A DNA stretch of 64,000 bases from Lepiota brunneoincarnata (Eukaryota > Basidiomycota > Agaricomycetes > Agaricales > Agaricaceae), in the NCBI GenBank assembly GCA_023014365.1, contig JAEBUN010000015.1:620001-684000 (forward strand). Reading direction: 5' to 3'. The notes under the pieces are model-generated. The model ran no database searches. It was not told the DNA's origin and saw nothing but the letters and a program-made list of their open reading frames with translations. The translations under genes and the position numbers were made by a program. The number at the start of each line of letters is the position of its first letter. The stretch's first letter is position 1. Positions 63,301 through 64,000 of the stretch are shown piece by piece.

Positions 63301-64000
63301 CGGAAAAAAAATAATTACAGACAAGAGTTCCGTGTGATATGTGCCGCGGGGCACTAAGGACCAGGACCGTGGCCCTCCTCCATGTTCTCTTCCTTCACCC
63401 TGAAGAATTCGCCTGGATTCTCACAAAGAAATCTGAACCGGAAATAGACGCCACAAACTTGAGGTGTGTTCGCGTTTGGCTGCTTCTGGGGCCAAGGGGA
63501 AAGGGTGGGTGAGGGGGAACGAACGAGCAGAAATTGCGTTATTCGGATGCTTTTCGGGTGCATATGGGACCATCAAGTCGATTCCAGGTTTCCTCTGAGA
63601 AACACCTTCAACCCCGATTCGAATGAATGGAAGACTTAGAGTGGAAGGACGAACACGGTACGTGTTCACGTCGACTGCCGAGGGGTCTGGCAGATCAGGG
63701 TATCTTCCTACGAGTAACGATACAAGTCAGCCATCTCCCGTATCGCCTCTCGTTGAGTGACGGGTCCAATTATGTTATAACAAACTCGAGACAGGGCACA
63801 TACTCAAATGTAGCCATGAGGCACTTACAAACATCAATGATTACGCGTCGATTACCACTAGGTTCACTCTTCACTCATTCTAGTCTATGAGGGTCGTCGG
63901 CGGAAATCTCCTCAACTTCTATCGTAACCTATAATCATATGTTATGGGTTCCCTACAAGGGAAGAGCCAGGGGCCACATGCTTCGTCTTCTTTCACGTAA

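Larger units (their letters stand above)
59605..64000. other. 4.4 kb right end, microsatellites, no supported gene
   Basis: No recognisable coding region. Simple repeats present: (CAT)n at about 59655-59680, (CA)n at 59979-60001, (AC)n at 60349-60374 and a GT-rich stretch at about 63217-63237. Open frames are short and lack family or splice support. A gene with long unrecognised exons cannot be excluded. Confidence 0.4.

Overview
The window is nuclear DNA from a filamentous basidiomycete, most likely an Agaricomycete. The genes are dense in introns (mostly 45-70 bp, GT-AG) and several have very small exons. The families present are typical of mushrooms and crust fungi: class I hydrophobins, a CAP10/GT90 glycosyltransferase, a basidiomycete seven-helix membrane family, group-typical P450s, a flavin-dependent halogenase and a SUV39-type chromodomain/SET enzyme. 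I found no tRNA, rRNA, CRISPR array or complete transposon.

Layout. 1-6.4 kb: a broken GT90 start (minus), a secreted berberine-bridge-type FAD oxidoreductase (plus) and a Zn2Cys6 transcription factor (minus). 9.1-19.3 kb: three plus-strand paralogues of a seven-helix membrane protein, separated by an F-box gene and a YqjM-type old yellow enzyme. 19.6-28 kb: a secreted histidine phosphatase (minus), a heavily frame-broken PI-PLC-like phosphodiesterase (plus), an unrecognised coding stretch and an intact flavin halogenase (minus). 30.2-31.9 kb: two class I hydrophobins transcribed head to head. 32.2-36.8 kb: an intact GT90 gene, a C2H2 zinc-finger protein and a small single-helix membrane protein. 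38.3-43.7 kb: a tandem duplication of one P450, the second copy sharing a short divergent promoter with the chromodomain/SET gene (43.9-46.2 kb). 46.3-47.3 kb: a multi-span membrane protein. 49.1-49.6 kb: a small secreted precursor with Kex2-type repeats. 53-55.6 kb: glycyl-tRNA synthetase. 59 kb: a small glutamine-rich coiled-coil protein. The remainder is intergenic or unrecognised.

Two observations stand out. First, the gene at 49109-49620 has the full architecture of a yeast alpha-factor precursor: signal peptide, short pro-region, then six copies of QIRN(Q/H)GW. Each copy is framed by KR/RR and by X-Ala/X-Pro dipeptides. This is unexpected in a basidiomycete, whose known mating pheromones are CaaX lipopeptides. 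Second, many otherwise well-conserved genes, including glycyl-tRNA synthetase, carry single-base indels. Seventeen of eighteen that I could phase read as one EXTRA base (+1). Insertion-biased long-read errors are the likeliest cause, but the uniformity, and the in-frame stop directly at five sites, deserve a check. Neighbouring genes (berberine-type oxidase, OYE, halogenase, GT90, hydrophobins, peptide precursor) are clean.
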